From Bacteroidota bacterium (lineage in GTDB: Bacteria > Bacteroidota > Ignavibacteria > OLB7): DNA of 64,000 bases. This document shows, in pieces, positions 35,677 to 43,940 of this stretch. The notes beneath the pieces are model-generated. The model worked only from the letters and a program-made list of their open reading frames with translations, ran no database searches and had not been told where the DNA came from. Numbering within the stretch: the stretch's first letter is position 1; each line of letters begins with the position of its first letter. The stretch is taken from assembly GCA_018266795.1 (NCBI GenBank), contig JAFDZV010000007.1, positions 1 through 64,000 on the forward strand. Reading direction: 5' to 3'. Position numbers and translations under genes: made by a program.

Positions 35677-36669
35677 TCAGTAGGATGTCCACTCATTCTC
35701 GGTGGTGGAGCAATTGCCAGGCACATGCTCGTAGCCCATCCCGTAGCGCTGCTGCTCCCGGACGATCCGGCCATCACGATCGAACACACGTGTTGTGGAG
35801 CGCCGCTGCGAAGGCCCACCGCCGGTGTGAAAGGCCTCGCGCCATTCCTCGCTGACGGCATGGCCGGCCCTGTCGTACCGATATGTCGTCAGCGGCGAAT
35901 CGCCGACATAGCCGCTTTGAACCGAGGAGAGGCGCCCGTGCTCATCGTATGCAAAGAGCGTGCTGTTCTCCTGGATTCGTCCGGGATAGTAATCCACGGC
36001 ACGCAGCCGCACCAGCCGGCCGGCCGCATCGTACTCCGGGAACGCCCGCGTGCTGTCCCACATGCCGGACAGACTGTCCGAGGGAAGACGGCTGAACGTC
36101 TTCTCGAGCTCGATCGTCCGGCCCAGGCGATCGTAGGCATACCGCGAGCGCTGCCGGTGCCCGCTGGCCAGGTACTGCGTGTCCTCCTCGAGAACACGCC
36201 CGGAGTCGTCGTACCGGCGGCGCGAGACGACCGTTCGGACGCCCGTGCCATCGTATTGCTCAACACGTGCGGTGCGCCGATCGTTCTCCCAATGATAGAT
36301 CTCTTGATCGGACACCTCATTCCCTCGCCAGCCGACGACGGAATCCAGGCAGTTGCCCCTGCGCCGGTAGTAGCGGGTGTGCGAACGCGAGGTGCGCTCG
36401 CCGTCGAGATCGACATACTCCACGACGCGGCCGCGGCGGTCATAATATGTGATGGATCGATGCTGCCGGCCGCGCGCCGACGGCTCGTCGCCCTCCACCA
36501 CGTTCGACAACGATGCTGACGTGGAGGTCGTGACGCAGGTCCGCGGAACGCGTTGTGCCGACAGACCGTCTGCCGCGAGCAGCAGCATCAATGGCAGGAG
36601 AAAGGTCCAACTGCATGTGACGAGCCGCGATGCCCGGCTACCCGCGATGCAACGATTCGAGTGATGCAT
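35677..36669 (-). CDS. Exported YD/RHS-like repeat protein
   Basis: 330 aa with a signal peptide (SWTFLLPLMLLLAADGLSAQ). The rest is a series of ~20-residue units with Y-x-x-x-G-R pattern: ITYYDRRGRVVEY, RYDDSGRVLEED, YAYDRLGRTIELE, EYDAAGRLVRL, FAYDEHGRLSSV, YRYDRAGHAVSE, VFDRDGRIVRE. Such YD repeats make the beta-spiral shell of RHS/teneurin proteins, here without toxin or core domain. There is no sorting domain. Located 80 bp upstream of the kelch gene on the same strand, so possibly co-transcribed. Confidence 0.75.
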   Translation of the reverse strand: MHHSNRCIAGSRASRLVTCSWTFLLPLMLLLAADGLSAQRVPRTCVTTSTSASLSNVVEGDEPSARGRQHRSITYYDRRGRVVEYVDLDGERTSRSHTRYYRRRGNCLDSVVGWRGNEVSDQEIYHWENDRRTARVEQYDGTGVRTVVSRRRYDDSGRVLEEDTQYLASGHRQRSRYAYDRLGRTIELEKTFSRLPSDSLSGMWDSTRAFPEYDAAGRLVRLRAVDYYPGRIQENSTLFAYDEHGRLSSVQSGYVGDSPLTTYRYDRAGHAVSEEWREAFHTGGGPSQRRSTTRVFDRDGRIVREQQRYGMGYEHVPGNCSTTENEWTSY

Positions 36670-36911
36670 GTCGATATGACGCCGCGGACATCGATTCGTA
36701 ACCGAGGCGTGCCCAGGCGCGCAGATTATTCACATGGTGGCCACATCAATCGGAATATATCTCCACCCTCCAATGTGAAAATATTTTATCGCACACAAAC
36801 CGGAATAATGACAATCATCGAATTACCCCGTCGCGATATGATCACCATCCAACAATAATACGCTTGTAGTCGGTCGCGATAAAATCTTCGCAGCAATATC
36901 ATGAAGGCATC

Positions 36912-36967
36912 TCTGTGACAACACAGGGTGCGTAGACTGCGAAGTCGAAATCTGTGACAACACAGGG
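36912..36967 (+). repeat. Twin CTGTGACAACACAGG palindromic repeats
   Basis: Each unit has CTGTG..CACAG arms around ACAA. The second is followed by a block resembling 27250-27291, linking it to the CTCCGCGACAAC family. Confidence 0.65.
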
Positions 36968-37040
36968 AAACATATCAGGGATCAATCTCTTCCGACTTGC
37001 AGTCTCTATCGGAAACGGGACGAACTTCAGAACCTGCAGG

Positions 37041-37061
37041 CCTTGCAGTGCCGGATATCGG
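37041..37061 (+). repeat. CCTTGCAGTGCCGGAT-type repeat, copy 3
   Basis: CCTTGCAGTGCCGGATATC, preceded by GAACCTGCAGG. See 11242 and 12685. Confidence 0.6.
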
Positions 37062-37157
37062 CGCCCGTCAACTTCTCCGGATAAATTCGCTCCCGGAATA
37101 GTACATCAAGGTGTACCCCCCATTCCGGGGCATCTATCATTCGCATTTTCGGTGATT

Positions 37158-37165
37158 TATATTTG
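37158..37165 (+). promoter_or_regulatory. Putative -7 box TATATTTG
   Basis: Exact TAnnTTTG match about 150 nt before ATG 37314; no TTG at the ideal upstream spacing. Confidence 0.4.
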
Positions 37166-37313
37166 CCGCCCGCAAGCGAGCTCATACACGCACGGCAGCA
37201 CCCTGCCAATACGATTATTGGTTCTTCCGTGCGAATGATCTCACTCGCGCTATCAAACAACGTCTTCATCCCCCGGACTACCTTCACCCTCTTTTTCAAG
37301 ATGGAGGCCAGAG

Positions 37314-38726
37314 ATGTATTACCATTCACGCAACGCAACGCTCTCGAAAATCCGTATCCGATTTGCGCAGCGTGCCGCCGGCATCGCTGCGTTCGCACTG
37401 CTGATATCCCTTGGCGCCAACACGGCATTCAGCCAGCCCGACATTCTTATCAGGGACTGCCAGGCCGACAATGGCGCAATTCCCAGCGCACCGGGCGCCT
37501 GCTCGACAGGCGTGTATTGGAGCCCGGACATCTGGGGCCGCCTGAGTCCTGATGCCGGCACAACCGATCAGGGACCGATCGTCGGCGCACCGCTGTATAT
37601 CTACATCCGCATGAAGAACATCGGAGACCGGATGCTGGGCTGCGGCGTTCTGCACCTGTATTATCGCGACGCAACGGTGGGCGCCGCCAACTGGCCGTCT
37701 GACTGGATCGCACGCTGGATCGGCGGCAACATTACCGCAGACGAGATCGGTTCGGTCTGCGTCTGCTGCATTCTTCCCGGCCAGACGCAGATCGTCATGA
37801 TTCCATGGGCGTCCGTACCAGCCAACAAGGGCGGCTACGGGCACCACTGCCTCCTGGCACGGTTCGTATCGGCGGAGGACCCGATGACTCCTCCCGGCGA
37901 GACGTCCAATACCTACGACAACATCCGGCTGAACAACAACATCGCGCAGAAGAATCTCGCCAACACTTCTCCCGCCAACCCGAACGCCGTTGTGACGCTG
38001 TTCAACAACTCGCTCGATCCCGTTACCACCACACTGAAGTTCGATGCGCTTGCGAACGACAACGGAAACAACGTGTTCGACGTGCCGGGCTTCCAGGTGA
38101 AGGCCGTGCTGGGAGCGGACCTCTACGCGCTGTGGAACGGTCAGGGGCAGGGAGTACAGCCGTTGCCGGAGGAGAACGCCGTGCTGATCACCGGTGCGAA
38201 TGCGCAGCTGGACGGTATCACCCTCCAGGGCCGGGATTGCCGGAACCCGGTGGAGTATGCAATCAACGTGCAGATGCTCTACCCGGCGAATATTCCGCCG
38301 GATCAGGCGAACGATGTCTACAACTGGACCATCGAGCAACACCTGGGCGGCGCAACGGAAGCCGTGAACGGCGAGGCATTCGAAGTTCACATGGGGGATC
38401 AGGAACCGCAGGGGAAGACAGCCCGCCCGCCCGCACCTGACCTGGGAACGAAGCTGAACCTGCATGCGCAGCCGAACATCTCGGCGGCCAGCAGCAGGAT
38501 CGGATTCACGCTCCCGAACGACGCACAGGTGACACTGGCGATCTACGATGGCAATGGGGCGCTTGTCCGCACGCTGATCTCCAAGGTGGACCAGACCGCC
38601 GGTTCACACGAGGTGGAATGGAACGGCCTCTCGAAGGACGGCGTGAAGGTCGCGAGCGGCACCTACTTCTACCGTCTGATGACGCCGGACGGCACCGTTG
38701 AGAAGCAGATCAAGATCGTGCGATAA
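37314..38726 (+). CDS. T9SS cargo with FlgD-Ig-like sorting domain (470 aa)
   Basis: ATG 37314 follows GGAGGCCAGAG. Signal peptide IAAFALLISLGANTAFSQ. Two beta-sandwich-like regions follow (residues ~40-200 and ~210-380); CVCCILPGQTQIVMIPW and YGHHCLLARFVS are suggestive of a CARDB/extracellular Ig-like arrangement, as are NTYDNIRLNNNIAQKNL and TLKFDALAND. The C-terminus is a FlgD-Ig/T9SS domain (IGFTLPNDAQVTLAIYD, GSHEVEWNGLSKDG, VASGTYFYRLMT, EKQIKIVR). No catalytic motif. A perfect terminator hairpin follows at 38753. Confidence 0.85.
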   Translation: MYYHSRNATLSKIRIRFAQRAAGIAAFALLISLGANTAFSQPDILIRDCQADNGAIPSAPGACSTGVYWSPDIWGRLSPDAGTTDQGPIVGAPLYIYIRMKNIGDRMLGCGVLHLYYRDATVGAANWPSDWIARWIGGNITADEIGSVCVCCILPGQTQIVMIPWASVPANKGGYGHHCLLARFVSAEDPMTPPGETSNTYDNIRLNNNIAQKNLANTSPANPNAVVTLFNNSLDPVTTTLKFDALANDNGNNVFDVPGFQVKAVLGADLYALWNGQGQGVQPLPEENAVLITGANAQLDGITLQGRDCRNPVEYAINVQMLYPANIPPDQANDVYNWTIEQHLGGATEAVNGEAFEVHMGDQEPQGKTARPPAPDLGTKLNLHAQPNISAASSRIGFTLPNDAQVTLAIYDGNGALVRTLISKVDQTAGSHEVEWNGLSKDGVKVASGTYFYRLMTPDGTVEKQIKIVR

Positions 38727-38752
38727 CCTGTATGGGTAACATCCGATGATGC

Positions 38753-38786
38753 GAAGGCCCTGCATGCTCACGTATGCAGGGCCTTC
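38753..38786. terminator. Perfect 13-bp terminator hairpin between convergent genes
   Basis: GAAGGCCCTGCAT (38753-38765) and its exact complement (38774-38786) flank an 8-nt loop, followed by ATTGTTG. It serves the T9SS gene and possibly the convergent hydrolase gene. Confidence 0.75.
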
Positions 38787-38816
38787 ATTGTTGCCGAGGC
38801 CGTATCGCATGCAACG

Positions 38817-39371
38817 CTACGATCCAAGCAGTGCCGCGATCTCCGCCGCGGGCAGCGTGCGCGCGATCGCCGTCCCGAGATATTGGAGGCTCACCCGATG
38901 GTGCTCCTCGTCGTACGACGCGACGCAGTCCGTTGCAATGGCCACCTCGTGATCACGCTGGTACGCATCGATGGCGGCAGTCTGCACACAGGCGTGTGTG
39001 TTGATGCCGGCCAGCACCAGCAGATCCGGACGCCTCCGCGCGAGCATTGCATCCAGATCGGTGCCGAAGAATGCGCTGTACCTCTTCTTGACCACCACGG
39101 CATCCTCCGGCCGGCATTCGAGCTCATCGAGTATCCGGCATCCCTGCGTCCCGGCGATGGTGATCGAGAGATTCCGTTTCCGCATCGCCGGGAATGCATC
39201 GCTCAGGTCTGGAGCGAACTCCTGCCGGACCCAGATCACCGGCTGGCCGTGAGCCCGGAAGGCCCGCACCAACATGTTGATGGAGGCCGCGAGACGTTCA
39301 CGCTGCGCGGCCAGCACAGCGCTCCGCTCGAAGAAGTCGTTGAGCATGTCGATCACGATCAGCGTCATCAT
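38817..39371 (-). CDS. Isochorismatase-family cysteine hydrolase
   Basis: 184 aa from ATG 39371. The catalytic triad positions are visible: Asp in LIVIDMLNDF, Lys in VVKKRYSAFFGT, Cys in GINTHACVQTAAIDAY. Family members hydrolyse amides or vinyl ethers (nicotinamide, biuret, isochorismate); the specificity here is not evident. It is 50 bp downstream of the citrate synthase gene on the same strand and could be co-transcribed. No targeting signal. Confidence 0.9.
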   Translation of the reverse strand: MMTLIVIDMLNDFFERSAVLAAQRERLAASINMLVRAFRAHGQPVIWVRQEFAPDLSDAFPAMRKRNLSITIAGTQGCRILDELECRPEDAVVVKKRYSAFFGTDLDAMLARRRPDLLVLAGINTHACVQTAAIDAYQRDHEVAIATDCVASYDEEHHRVSLQYLGTAIARTLPAAEIAALLGS

Positions 39372-39426
39372 GGGCAAATGCGGTTCGTGTACTACGGCGC
39401 CGCAGGCGCACGCTGAAGACGTGCGC

Positions 39427-40566
39427 CTACGGCGTTCCCTTCCATTGCCGTCCGCGAGGGCCGACGTACACGGATTGCGGACGGATCAGGCGGCCGGCCC
39501 GCTCCTGCTCGAACGCATGCGCGATCCAGCCAACCACGCGGCTCACGGCGAAGGTGGGCGTGAAGAGATCATTCGGCAGCCCGATGCCGTGCAGAAGGAG
39601 CGCCGTGTAGAACTCCACATTGGTCTGCAACCGCCGCCCCGGCTTCTGCTCCTCGAGCAGTGCGAGCGCCGTCTCCTCCACCTTCGTTGCCAGACGATAG
39701 AGATCGCGATCGCCTCCATTGCCGAACAACCGTTCCGCCGCGGCCGCAAGCACATCGGCGCGGGGGTCGCGCACCTTGTAGACGCGGTGTCCGAATCCCA
39801 TCAGCCGTTCGCCGCGCGCCAGCTTGGAGCGAATGTACGACTCGGCGCGCTCCTCGGACCCGATCTCCAGAACCATGTCCAGCGCAGGCCCCGGGGCGCC
39901 CCCATGCAGCGGCCCCTTCAACGCTCCAACCGCACCGGCAACCGCCGACACCAGATCCGATCCGGTGGAGACGATCACCCGCGCCGTGAAGGTGGATGCG
40001 TTGAGACCATGATCGACCACGGTGTTCAGATAGGTCTCGAGCGCCCGCGCCTCCGCCGCGCTCGGCTCGGAAGCCCGGAGCATCCAGAGGTAGTTGGCGG
40101 CGTGCCCGAGATCCGCTCGCGGCCCGACAGGCTCCCCGCCATTGCGCAACCTCCAGTACGCGGCAACGATGGTCGGGAAACGGGCAGCGAGCGCGGCGGC
40201 TCGCACGGCCGGCTCGCTCCCGCCCGCTGCACCATCCAGATCCAGCGTTCCCGCCGCCATGCGGAGCGCATCCATGGCGGGAACGCCGTTCGCCGCAGCC
40301 TCACGGAGCAGTGCGAGCGTTGCGGCCGGAACCGTGCGGTGCGATGCAAGCATGCCGGCGAAGGATTTCAATTCTCCACCGCCCGGAAGTTCGCCGTTCC
40401 AGAGCAGATAGGCCGTCTCCTCGAACGTCGCGTTCGGTGCAAGCTCCTCCACCGGATACCCGGCGATAACCAGCTCTCCCGCCTCCCCGTCGACACTGCT
40501 CAACGTTGTCTCAGCCGCAACCACCCCTTCCAGCCCGGGGCGAATCATATCCTGATTGTCCGTCAT
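39427..40566 (-). CDS. Citrate/2-methylcitrate synthase
   Basis: 379 aa. Condenses acetyl-CoA (or propionyl-CoA) with oxaloacetate. It begins at ATG 40566 after CAGGAGTGAGC. Conserved elements: LEGVVAAETTLSSVDG, FEETAYLLWNGELP, the substrate His in LKGPLHGGAPG, the second His in LMGFGHRVYKVRDPRA, and NVEFYTALLL where Glu stands at the position usually occupied by catalytic Asp (NVDFYS in many enzymes). Short bacterial type without N-terminal beta domain. It is divergent from an HTH-citrate synthase fusion across 91 bp holding a dyad, so regulation by that neighbour is likely. Confidence 0.93.
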   Translation of the reverse strand: MTDNQDMIRPGLEGVVAAETTLSSVDGEAGELVIAGYPVEELAPNATFEETAYLLWNGELPGGGELKSFAGMLASHRTVPAATLALLREAAANGVPAMDALRMAAGTLDLDGAAGGSEPAVRAAALAARFPTIVAAYWRLRNGGEPVGPRADLGHAANYLWMLRASEPSAAEARALETYLNTVVDHGLNASTFTARVIVSTGSDLVSAVAGAVGALKGPLHGGAPGPALDMVLEIGSEERAESYIRSKLARGERLMGFGHRVYKVRDPRADVLAAAAERLFGNGGDRDLYRLATKVEETALALLEEQKPGRRLQTNVEFYTALLLHGIGLPNDLFTPTFAVSRVVGWIAHAFEQERAGRLIRPQSVYVGPRGRQWKGTP

Positions 40567-40627
40567 TGTCGTGCTCACTCCTGTTTGTTGATGCAGGCAA
40601 CTTATCGATTGCACGAACATATAGTCA

Positions 40628-40649
40628 ATATTGATTCAACGATCAATAT
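40628..40649. promoter_or_regulatory. Dyad operator between divergent citrate synthase genes
   Basis: ATATTGAT (40628-40635) and its exact complement ATCAATAT (40642-40649) are separated by 6 nt. The dyad ends 8 nt before ATG 40658 and overlaps the region expected for the promoters of both divergent genes. A TAAGTTGC box on the minus strand near 40599-40606 and TATATTGC at 40647-40654 on the plus strand are candidate -7 boxes. Most simply the operator of the HTH-citrate synthase protein. Confidence 0.55.
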
Positions 40650-40657
40650 ATTGCGGT

Positions 40658-41866
40658 ATGAAATCGAAGCGATATCTCTCCGCGCAGGAGGCTGCGCGCG
40701 AACTGGGCGTAGCTCCTGCAACGCTCTACTCCTATGTGAGCCGCGGGCTGGTCCGATCCGAACAGGGAGCCGGACGGGAGCGACGGTATCATGCCGACGA
40801 CGTGCGGAAGCTGAAGGAAAGGAGCCAGCTGCGGCGCGATCCGGCGAAGGCCACAGAGGGGGCGCTGCACTGGGGTGCTCCGCTGCTGGAATCATCCATC
40901 ACGCTGATTGCGGACGGACGGCTGTACTACCGTGGAGAGGATGCGGTTCGGCTTGCATCGGCGCGGAGCCTGGAGGAGGTGGCGACCCTGATATGGAACG
41001 GCGACATGGCCGCTCCCATCCCCTTCAACGCGCAGGTTGTTCGCCGGCCGGCGCACCTCGCACGCATCCAACGGGCACTGGAGGAACTGCGCACCGTGGA
41101 GCGGATGCAGGCGGTGCTGGCAGTCACGGCTGCGGAGGATCCTGCGGCATACGATCTCCGCGCCGACGCCGTGATGCGCACAGGCATACGCATCGTGCAG
41201 TTGATGACGACGGTTGCATCGGGCATCCCGGCAATCGGCAGAGGCATTGCGGCCACACTCGCAGCGGCATGGGCGCCCGGCAGGCCGCAGGCCCCACGGC
41301 TGCTGGAGCAGGCGCTCATCCTTGCCGCGGATCACGAGCTGAACGTCTCCTCCTTCACCGTTCGCTGCGTTGCGTCCGCGGGCTCAACCCCCTATCAGGC
41401 GGTGATCGCCGGCCTTGCAGCGTTGGAGGGAACGAAACATGGAGGATACACCGAGCGCGTGGAGGCGATGCTGGAGGAGATCGGGAAGCCGGAACGCACC
41501 CGCGAACAGATCGCCGCGCGGTTGCGACGCGGGGAGGCGATACCGGGCTTCGGGCACTCGCTCTATCCCGAGGGCGACCCTCGCGGCGCGGCTCTGCTGG
41601 ACGCCGTCGCCGATGCCATGCCTCGTTCGCCGGCACTGAGGCTTCCGTTCGCCGTGCGCGAGGTAGTCGCCGACGTCGTAGGCGACTACCCGACAATCGA
41701 TCTCGGACTGGTGGCGATTTCGCACGCACTCGGCCTCCCGCGCGGAAGCGCTCTCACGCTCTTTGCGCTGGGACGAACCATCGGCTGGATCGGTCACGCC
41801 ATCGAGCAGTATGCGACCGACCGGATGATCCGGCCGCGTGCACGGTACACGGGGAAAACACCGTAG
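40658..41866 (+). CDS. Helix-turn-helix / citrate synthase fusion protein
   Basis: 402 aa. The N-terminal ~60 residues are an excisionase/MerR-type helix-turn-helix (LSAQEAARELGVAPATLYSYVSRGLV, RRYHADDVRKLKE). The remainder is a citrate-synthase fold: LHWGAPLLESSITLI, ARSLEEVATLIWNGDM, the first His in GTKHGGYTERVEAML, the second in PGFGHSLYPEGDPRG, and YPTIDLGLVAISHALG with the catalytic-position Asp. It may be an active synthase, a CoA- or oxaloacetate-sensing repressor, or both. ATG 40658 is used; the earlier TTG would start inside the operator. Likely autoregulated, since the dyad lies immediately upstream. Confidence 0.88.
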   Translation: MKSKRYLSAQEAARELGVAPATLYSYVSRGLVRSEQGAGRERRYHADDVRKLKERSQLRRDPAKATEGALHWGAPLLESSITLIADGRLYYRGEDAVRLASARSLEEVATLIWNGDMAAPIPFNAQVVRRPAHLARIQRALEELRTVERMQAVLAVTAAEDPAAYDLRADAVMRTGIRIVQLMTTVASGIPAIGRGIAATLAAAWAPGRPQAPRLLEQALILAADHELNVSSFTVRCVASAGSTPYQAVIAGLAALEGTKHGGYTERVEAMLEEIGKPERTREQIAARLRRGEAIPGFGHSLYPEGDPRGAALLDAVADAMPRSPALRLPFAVREVVADVVGDYPTIDLGLVAISHALGLPRGSALTLFALGRTIGWIGHAIEQYATDRMIRPRARYTGKTP

Positions 41867-41950
41867 GGTGATGGGTGATGCAGTGCCCGCCTACGATGCT
41901 GCGCTGATACGAGAGCAGCAGAGCGCGAAAACACCTGCAGGCACGATTGC

Positions 41951-42751
41951 TTACCGGACCAGCCTGTAGGCGGTCAGCATCCTGGTGACCGTCGCGCCGC
42001 GATACGGCTCCACAACCTTCACGAAGTACCCGATCGACGGTGCATACCAGTACTCCCGATTGACGACACCGGTGTACACCGTATCGACGTTATTGTCGTA
42101 ATCGATGAAGTGATTGTGATAGCTCTGCGACACCAGGAAATGCCGGGCCGCCAACGTCTCCGCCCCGACCACGAACGATTCATCACCCAGATACTTCGTA
42201 GAGGCATCGCGGGATATCGTCCATTGCGTTCCCATCCCTCTTCCGAAACTGTGCGTGAACCCAGACTCTCCCCCGATCTCACACGGATAGGAGCCCAGAG
42301 TTGCCGTACCCAGCCGTGCCATCCAGTGCTTGGAGGCCGATTCGTTGGGGAGCGGAAACCAGCAGTCGCCGCTGCCATCCAGAGAGAAGCCGGGGCCACT
42401 GGGCCCGGTGTCGCTGCGTGGTGACAGCGCCACATACAGCTTCACCAGAAACGAATCAGGGTGATCGGCAGCAAGCTCAACGCTGTCGGTCCTGCCGTAC
42501 GATGCACCGTTATCGGGCTGGCAGAGAAACGCAAAGGTGCTTCCGGTCTTTGGATATGCAACCTGCGGCGTCGACGGAATCAGCAGTGTGGGAATAGAGA
42601 GCGGCGCATCGACCGAAGCGGCAAGGAACGTGGCACCGTGACCAGTGATCGGTGCCGGCCCGGGGTTGGTGCCCATGTCCGTCCTGGAACACGATGTTGC
42701 GCCGATGGCCAGAAGGGCTGCGACAAGGGATGCGAGGGTCGATCTGTTCAT
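41951..42751 (-). CDS. Predicted lipoprotein, function unknown
   Basis: 266 aa from ATG 42751. MNRSTLASLVAALLAIGATSC is a lipoprotein signal with lipobox G-A-T-S-C at residues ~17-21, so Cys would be lipidated. The mature protein is beta-rich with GFSLDGSGDCWFPLP, YLGDESFVVGAETLAARHFLVSQSY and EYWYAPSIGYFVKVVEPY, resembling in layout the uncharacterised LolA/YcfT-like envelope lipoproteins in which a W-Y-A-P-x-I-G-Y strand is common. No specific family assigned. Monocistronic. Confidence 0.75.
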   Translation of the reverse strand: MNRSTLASLVAALLAIGATSCSRTDMGTNPGPAPITGHGATFLAASVDAPLSIPTLLIPSTPQVAYPKTGSTFAFLCQPDNGASYGRTDSVELAADHPDSFLVKLYVALSPRSDTGPSGPGFSLDGSGDCWFPLPNESASKHWMARLGTATLGSYPCEIGGESGFTHSFGRGMGTQWTISRDASTKYLGDESFVVGAETLAARHFLVSQSYHNHFIDYDNNVDTVYTGVVNREYWYAPSIGYFVKVVEPYRGATVTRMLTAYRLVR

Positions 42752-42911
42752 TATGTGATGTGCGGTAACTGGTTGCCGGCAATCCGTACGGAAGCAATGT
42801 ACCGGTACCAACACTCGTATGCGCCGATCTTCTCACCGGACAGACATCACGCAGAATTCATGGTTGCGGGAGTCGAGGGATCGTTGAACGATCGGCACGC
42901 ACAGCAAACGT

Positions 42912-43838
42912 CTACCGTCCCCCATGTTGAATTGCCGGCGTTGAACGTTGAACTTCCCTCACCATGCGGTACGTGTTCACGTGGGCACGCACCGTCTCGG
43001 TGATCGGCTGCGCATAGCCGCCGCCGAGCGTGAGCACCAGCGGAACTCCGGCGGAGTACGCAGCCGCAAGCACCATCCGGTCCCGCTCCATCAGGCCCTC
43101 ATGCGTGAGCGCAAGACGCCCAAGGCGGTCGCAGTGCAATGGATCCACACCGGCCTGGTAGAAGATGATGCCGGGCGTGACTGCCATCACCGCATGCAGC
43201 GCACCCTCGAGAAGCGAGAGATAGGTCTCGTCCGTGGTGGCATCATCCAGATCGATATCGACCGTGGAGGGGATCTTGGTGAAGGGATAGTTGTTGCGCC
43301 CGTGCATGCTGAGCGTGAAGCAGCGATCGTCACCGCCGAGAATCGCCGCCGTGCCGTTCCCCTGATGCACATCCAGATCCACAACGGCAACCCGGCGTAC
43401 GACTCCCTCCTCGAGCAGCGTCAAGGCCGCAACCGCGATATCGTTGAACACGCAGTAGCCCTCCCCGGCATCGCGGAAGGCGTGATGCGTGCCGCCGGCC
43501 AGGTTCCCCGCGAGGCCATCATGCAGCGCCGCGCGCGCGGCCGCGAGCGTCCCCCCCACCGACGCCAGCGAGCGCCGCACGAACGCAGGGCTCCACGGTA
43601 TGCCGATGCGGCGGACGATCTTCGGGTCCACCGTTCCATCGCAGTACGTGTTCACGTAACGCGCCGAGTGCGCCACCAGCAACTGTTCCGGATGCGCCGG
43701 CACCGCCTCGTGCAGCTCATGCCCGGCAACAACGCCCTCGGCGAGCAACGCATCGCGGAGCATGCGATACTTCTCCATCGGGAATCGATGCCCCTCCGGA
43801 AGCGGAACCGTGTAGGTGTCGGAGTAGGAGATGTGCAT
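42912..43838 (-). CDS. Histone deacetylase/acetoin utilisation-family amidohydrolase
   Basis: 308 aa. Zinc-dependent class II arginase-fold deacetylase. Visible motifs: GGTHHAFRDAGEGYCVFNDIAVA (two catalytic His plus N-D), VAVVDLDVHQGNGTAAIL (zinc ligands Asp and His), FYQAGVDPLHCDRLGRL (third ligand Asp) and LTLGGGY (transition-state Gly region; Tyr follows). Bacterial members deacetylate polyamines, acetoin-related or acyl-lysine substrates. ATG 43838 fits the family start; ATG 43871 would add 11 residues. The gene is divergent from the Xre/RES antitoxin gene. Confidence 0.92.
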   Translation of the reverse strand: MHISYSDTYTVPLPEGHRFPMEKYRMLRDALLAEGVVAGHELHEAVPAHPEQLLVAHSARYVNTYCDGTVDPKIVRRIGIPWSPAFVRRSLASVGGTLAAARAALHDGLAGNLAGGTHHAFRDAGEGYCVFNDIAVAALTLLEEGVVRRVAVVDLDVHQGNGTAAILGGDDRCFTLSMHGRNNYPFTKIPSTVDIDLDDATTDETYLSLLEGALHAVMAVTPGIIFYQAGVDPLHCDRLGRLALTHEGLMERDRMVLAAAYSAGVPLVLTLGGGYAQPITETVRAHVNTYRMVREVQRSTPAIQHGGR

Positions 43839-43929
43839 GGGGGAAGATGCGAAAGCGTTCCGGACATTCATCGCGTTCACGGCAATGAATGTCTGCAGAC
43901 GGAGGGTTGCCGGGATGTGCATTTGCCCA

Positions 43930-43937
43930 TATATTGC
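43930..43937 (+). promoter_or_regulatory. Putative -7 box (TATATTGC), 3 nt before the antitoxin start
   Basis: TTG-N20-TATATTGC is followed by GGC and ATG 43941. The same TATATTGCGG string precedes ATG 40658. Confidence 0.45.
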
Positions 43938-43940
43938 GGC

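Larger units (their letters stand above)
36670..37313. other. AT-richer non-coding region with repeats and promoter elements
   Basis: No gene supported. It is visibly richer in A/T than its surroundings (36720-36900). It contains two copies of CTGTGACAACACAGGG (36912-36928, 36951-36967), a CCTTGCAGTGCCGGAT repeat (37041-37061) and a TATATTTG box at 37158-37165. Confidence 0.65.

Noticed and set aside
39274-41871. 865-codon open frame on the plus strand spanning both citrate synthase genes
   Set aside because: It runs antisense to one synthase and out of frame with the other. It is a GC-rich shadow without recognisable domains.
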